In this document: positions 38,035 to 40,214 of the stretch, piece by piece
How positions within the stretch are numbered: the first letter of the stretch is position 1
Layout: every line of letters starts with the position of its first letter
Source: a virus
Reading direction: 5' to 3' (one strand)
Virus record (IMG/VR): IMGVR_UViG_3300009159_000131
Coordinates: 1-40,214 of that record
DNA length: 40,214 nucleotides
The notes under the pieces: generated by a model
What the model saw: only the letters and a program-made list of their open reading frames with translations
What the model was told of the DNA's origin: nothing
The model's database searches: none
Made by a program: the position numbers and the translations under genes

Positions 38035-38763
38035 CTAGAGTTTTTGATAGCAGGCGACCGCGTCAACGTTTAGCAACTGATTGACAGCCGTTCCAGCTTT
38101 GACACCAACAGCGAAGTTCATTTCGGTCGGCGACGCGTATGTGCGGTCCATCATCTTGTAGACGGTAGAACCGTTGATCTTGAAAATGACGTCCATCAAC
38201 GTCGCCGTCTTAGGAATGCAGTCTACTTCCAGCAATGTGAAAACACCTGCTGCGGTTGCCCCAACTTGAGCAGACTTGGTTAGCGAGTTTGTTGCGGTCA
38301 ACTCTGCAAGCGTTTGAGTCGTTCCGTCCGAATAGGCGACGTGCCAATTTAACGAACCGTCTCGCATGTAGAAACCAGCGCCGGAAAAGTTCGTTTTAGG
38401 ACCTGCTCCATCATCTACAATCGCGTTGGCTGCAACTGCGTTCATTACTCCAACCCACGCGTTAGCCGCATTGGTTGCAGCCTGGGCAAGTTGTACTCGT
38501 GCTCGAAGGTGCAATGGCTTGCCAGGCGCGAACAAGAACAACTCGTTGGTCGTAAGCAAGTAGCATTCGTCATTGTCAACCGCCGTACCGTCGCCAGATG
38601 TCAGCACAATCACGCCGCCAGCTGCATCCGACATTGTTGCCGTTCCGGCGTCTGCCGATGTCGTCGTGAACATCGTCGTGTTCTTACTTAAAAAGTGATC
38701 GACGAATCCGGCGTATAGGCTGAAATCGTGAACGGATTGTGGAAGGTTTAGGCCCTTGGACAT
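38035..38763 (-). CDS. beta-rich capsid-associated protein, 242 aa
   Basis: It lies between protease and capsid genes, where lambda-like phages encode a decoration protein. It has many short strands (G-V-I-V-L-T-S-G-D-G-T, L-H-L-R-A-R-V-Q-L, F-T-L-L-E-V-D-C-I, V-I-F-K-I-N-G-S-T-V-Y-K), the mark of a jelly-roll or lectin-like fold. GAGGA eight bases before the ATG is a strong binding site. No family is named. A capsid decoration role is inferred from place and fold. Confidence 0.62.
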   Translation of the reverse strand: MSKGLNLPQSVHDFSLYAGFVDHFLSKNTTMFTTTSADAGTATMSDAAGGVIVLTSGDGTAVDNDECYLLTTNELFLFAPGKPLHLRARVQLAQAATNAANAWVGVMNAVAANAIVDDGAGPKTNFSGAGFYMRDGSLNWHVAYSDGTTQTLAELTATNSLTKSAQVGATAAGVFTLLEVDCIPKTATLMDVIFKINGSTVYKMMDRTYASPTEMNFAVGVKAGTAVNQLLNVDAVACYQKL

Positions 38764-38845
38764 GATCTGTTATCCTCTAAAGTTTTGGCGAGTAACCACC
38801 GATTAAAAGTTAAAAAACGTGTATTTTCGTTGACGGCCTGATTCG

Positions 38846-38871
38846 AAAAGAATAGACCGTCGATTCTTTTT
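38846..38871 (-). terminator. palindrome P5, probable terminator
   Basis: A copy with one arm mismatch, starting at the TAA stop codon of the protease gene. The T run at its end suits termination between the protease and the decoration/capsid genes. Confidence 0.6.
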
Positions 38872-40051
38872 AGCCGATTGCTCGCATGAATTCTTCGCGA
38901 GTCTTGGGCTTGTATTCGCCCGTCTCGCCGTACAACTCATCGACGCCTTCGGACAAAATTGATTTGGAAACCGCTGGCTTGTCGGACGCCTTGCGAACCT
39001 GTGCCCAGCTCTCAACCAGTGCGGGACGGTCAGCCTCGGGCAATGTTGCCAGAACCTTTAAGCGGAATGGATCGACGGCGCGGTTCGAAGACTCAAGCAA
39101 CTTGCGACATGCTGCTTCGGTTTTGATCGATTGCAACTCGGCTCTTGTGGCTTCGAGTTCTTCTCGCAAGTTCCCAGTCTCACCCCCTGAACCTTCCATG
39201 CTGCCCTCTGACGATGCTTTGTCAGGTGGCGGCGTCTTTGCCTTGCCCTCGCCTGTGATCGCTGCCATAGCGGTCTCAGAGGCTTGCATAATCGTTTTAA
39301 GCTTGGCTAGCTTGCCTGGAATGTCGAGTTCCGGATCGTCAAGGACGGAAACCAACGCAGCCTTAAACGCGTGTTCAACTTGTTCTTCTGGCGTGCTTTC
39401 GATCGGCTCGCCTGCATCGTCCATTTGATCCATTGACGATTCAACGGGCATCTCGGCCATCATCGGATCGCCGGAAATCATGTCCTCAAGGATCTTGGCA
39501 AACTTGCTCTTATTGGCCGCGATCTCTTTGATCGTTTTCTTCATGGGAAAGTCCTTGGATTCAAAAAGACCGGAATTGGTTGCAGGGTCGTTGACGATAT
39601 CGACCGAGTTGACTTTATGGATTTTGGTGACCTCTTTGAGCCCACCTGGGATTGACACTTCATCGCCGCTTGCGTCATGGCTCATGCCAAACGTTTCAGG
39701 CATTCGCTCCGCTGCTTCGATAAGAACGGGAGTCTGCGAGTGATTGACCAAGTAATGGATATCAGCCCTCAGACCCCCGTCTTCGGAGACGCGGACATTC
39801 TTGAGCACTCCCCACTTATCTCGGATACTGCGAGGGCCCGTAGTGCCGTTCTTTGCGGGAACAACGTGATCCAAATAGATTCGTGAACCCTCGTAGACCG
39901 GGACAGCTTCTTGGAGCATCTTGGTTGGGTACGTGCGACCGTTGCGGCTCTTGTTGCCGATAACCTTGACGCCACGGATAACCCCCGCCGCCTTGTCGAT
40001 CGACTCGTAGCCGCTCCCGATAACAGATTCCCGCCACTTGGTTGTAGTCAT
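38870..40051 (-). CDS. prohead protease fused to scaffold, 393 aa
   Basis: The N-terminal 170 residues match phage prohead proteases of the gp21 type: V-I-G-N-K-S-R-N-G-R-T-Y-P, then Y-L-D-H, D-K-W-G-V-L-K-N-V-R-V, F-G-M-S-H-D-A-S-G with likely active-site residues, and V-N-S-V-D-I-V-N-D-P-A-T-N. The C-terminal 200 residues are acidic and helical with coiled-coil heptads (L-R-E-E-L-E-A-T-R-A-E-L-Q-S), the usual scaffold part. The enzyme cuts scaffold and capsid arms during head maturation. ATG 40051 has AGGG only two bases ahead; an upstream TTG at 40072 (seven more codons) is the alternative start. Confidence 0.85.
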   Translation of the reverse strand: MTTTKWRESVIGSGYESIDKAAGVIRGVKVIGNKSRNGRTYPTKMLQEAVPVYEGSRIYLDHVVPAKNGTTGPRSIRDKWGVLKNVRVSEDGGLRADIHYLVNHSQTPVLIEAAERMPETFGMSHDASGDEVSIPGGLKEVTKIHKVNSVDIVNDPATNSGLFESKDFPMKKTIKEIAANKSKFAKILEDMISGDPMMAEMPVESSMDQMDDAGEPIESTPEEQVEHAFKAALVSVLDDPELDIPGKLAKLKTIMQASETAMAAITGEGKAKTPPPDKASSEGSMEGSGGETGNLREELEATRAELQSIKTEAACRKLLESSNRAVDPFRLKVLATLPEADRPALVESWAQVRKASDKPAVSKSILSEGVDELYGETGEYKPKTREEFMRAIG

Positions 40052-40104
40052 GTCCCTAAATTTACGGGCCAACTGCGCACCAAAATATCGATGCGAAAAA
40101 ATGC

Positions 40105-40135
40105 TAGAATATTTTTTGGCCGTTCGGGCTTAGGT
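40105..40135 (+). promoter_or_regulatory. promoter module G, rightward (TAGAAT, 12 bases, TTCGGGCTTAGGT)
   Basis: TAGAAT at 40105-40110 and the exact box at 40123-40135 have the 12-base spacing. It is the only copy reading rightward, away from the late operon. It is followed by a hairpin and a terminator rather than a gene. Confidence 0.72.
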
Positions 40136-40206
40136 AGTGACGCTGTGTAGGCGTCAGTTCTGCCAGCCTCCCGCCCACGTTTTGCAACACTCGGGCGGGA
40201 GGTTTT
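40117..40206 (+). ncRNA. candidate 90-nt RNA between module G and a terminator
   Basis: Transcription from module G would begin near 40117, include the box, form the hairpin TGACGC/GCGTCA (40138-40156), and end in the terminator at 40167-40206. No start codon with a binding site is seen inside. It may be a small RNA, or a leader with an attenuator if a rightward gene lies past the window edge. Confidence 0.42.
40167..40206 (+). terminator. strong rightward intrinsic terminator
   Basis: CCTCCCGCCC and GGGCGGGAGG pair perfectly over ten bases with a 16-base loop, followed by TTTTAC. The T run is only on the rightward side. Confidence 0.75.
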
Positions 40207-40214
40207 ACAAAACA

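Overview
This window is most of a tailed-phage genome or prophage of the long non-contractile-tail type. The call rests on a prohead protease/scaffold fusion, a major capsid protein, a tail tube protein, a frameshifted tail assembly chaperone pair, a 719-residue tape measure protein and no sheath gene. Nearly every gene is on the minus strand, tightly packed with ATGA, TAATG and TGATG stop-start overlaps; starts usually follow AGGAG-like ribosome binding sites and some use TTG or GTG. The host cannot be fixed from the sequence. Several genes have relatives I associate with Planctomycetota and cyanobacteria (Ycf46-like AAA ATPase, Ycf35/DUF1257, DUF2997), so an aquatic host, possibly a planctomycete, is a low-confidence guess. 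Terminase, portal, DNA polymerase and integrase are not seen here.

Read in the direction of minus-strand transcription (right to left), 40051 to about 22353 is the morphogenesis block: protease/scaffold, a beta-rich protein, capsid protein, a run of small head, decoration and connector proteins (one lectin-like, one built of 20-residue repeats), tail completion, tail tube, tail chaperones, tape measure, hub-like and fibre-like tail proteins, and a Ser-Gly-repeat protein. A glycosyltransferase and an FkbM-type methyltransferase follow (21878-19948). From 19766 to 15807 come secreted and membrane proteins that look like a lysis or host-envelope cassette, including a possible papain-like cysteine protease.

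The only plus-strand genes lie at 15141-15725. They are preceded by about 470 bases with no convincing gene, a good plus-strand promoter and a chain of hairpins (one 17-bp stem, one GNRA-type tetraloop): a candidate large structured RNA. From 14503 down to 1 is the DNA-metabolism block: SNase-like nuclease, an AAA+ ATPase whose Walker B precedes its Walker A, a truncated helicase, a DUF1257/DUF2997 pair, a RecE-like exonuclease plus ERF annealing protein, a ParB-like protein, an SF2 helicase, and an HNH protein cut by the window edge.

Two repeated elements organise the window. A 31-bp module (a -10-like hexamer, exactly 12 bases, then TTCGGGCTTAGGT) occurs six times plus one degenerate copy, five and the degenerate one reading leftward in front of early genes and one reading rightward at 40105. 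A palindrome (arm AAAAGAATCGAC, one central base) occurs five times, four of them directly after genes as probable terminators and one inside a reading frame. The most unusual items are the permuted AAA+ ATPase, the promoter module, the structured-RNA candidate, and the DUF1257 gene that appears to start at ATT.
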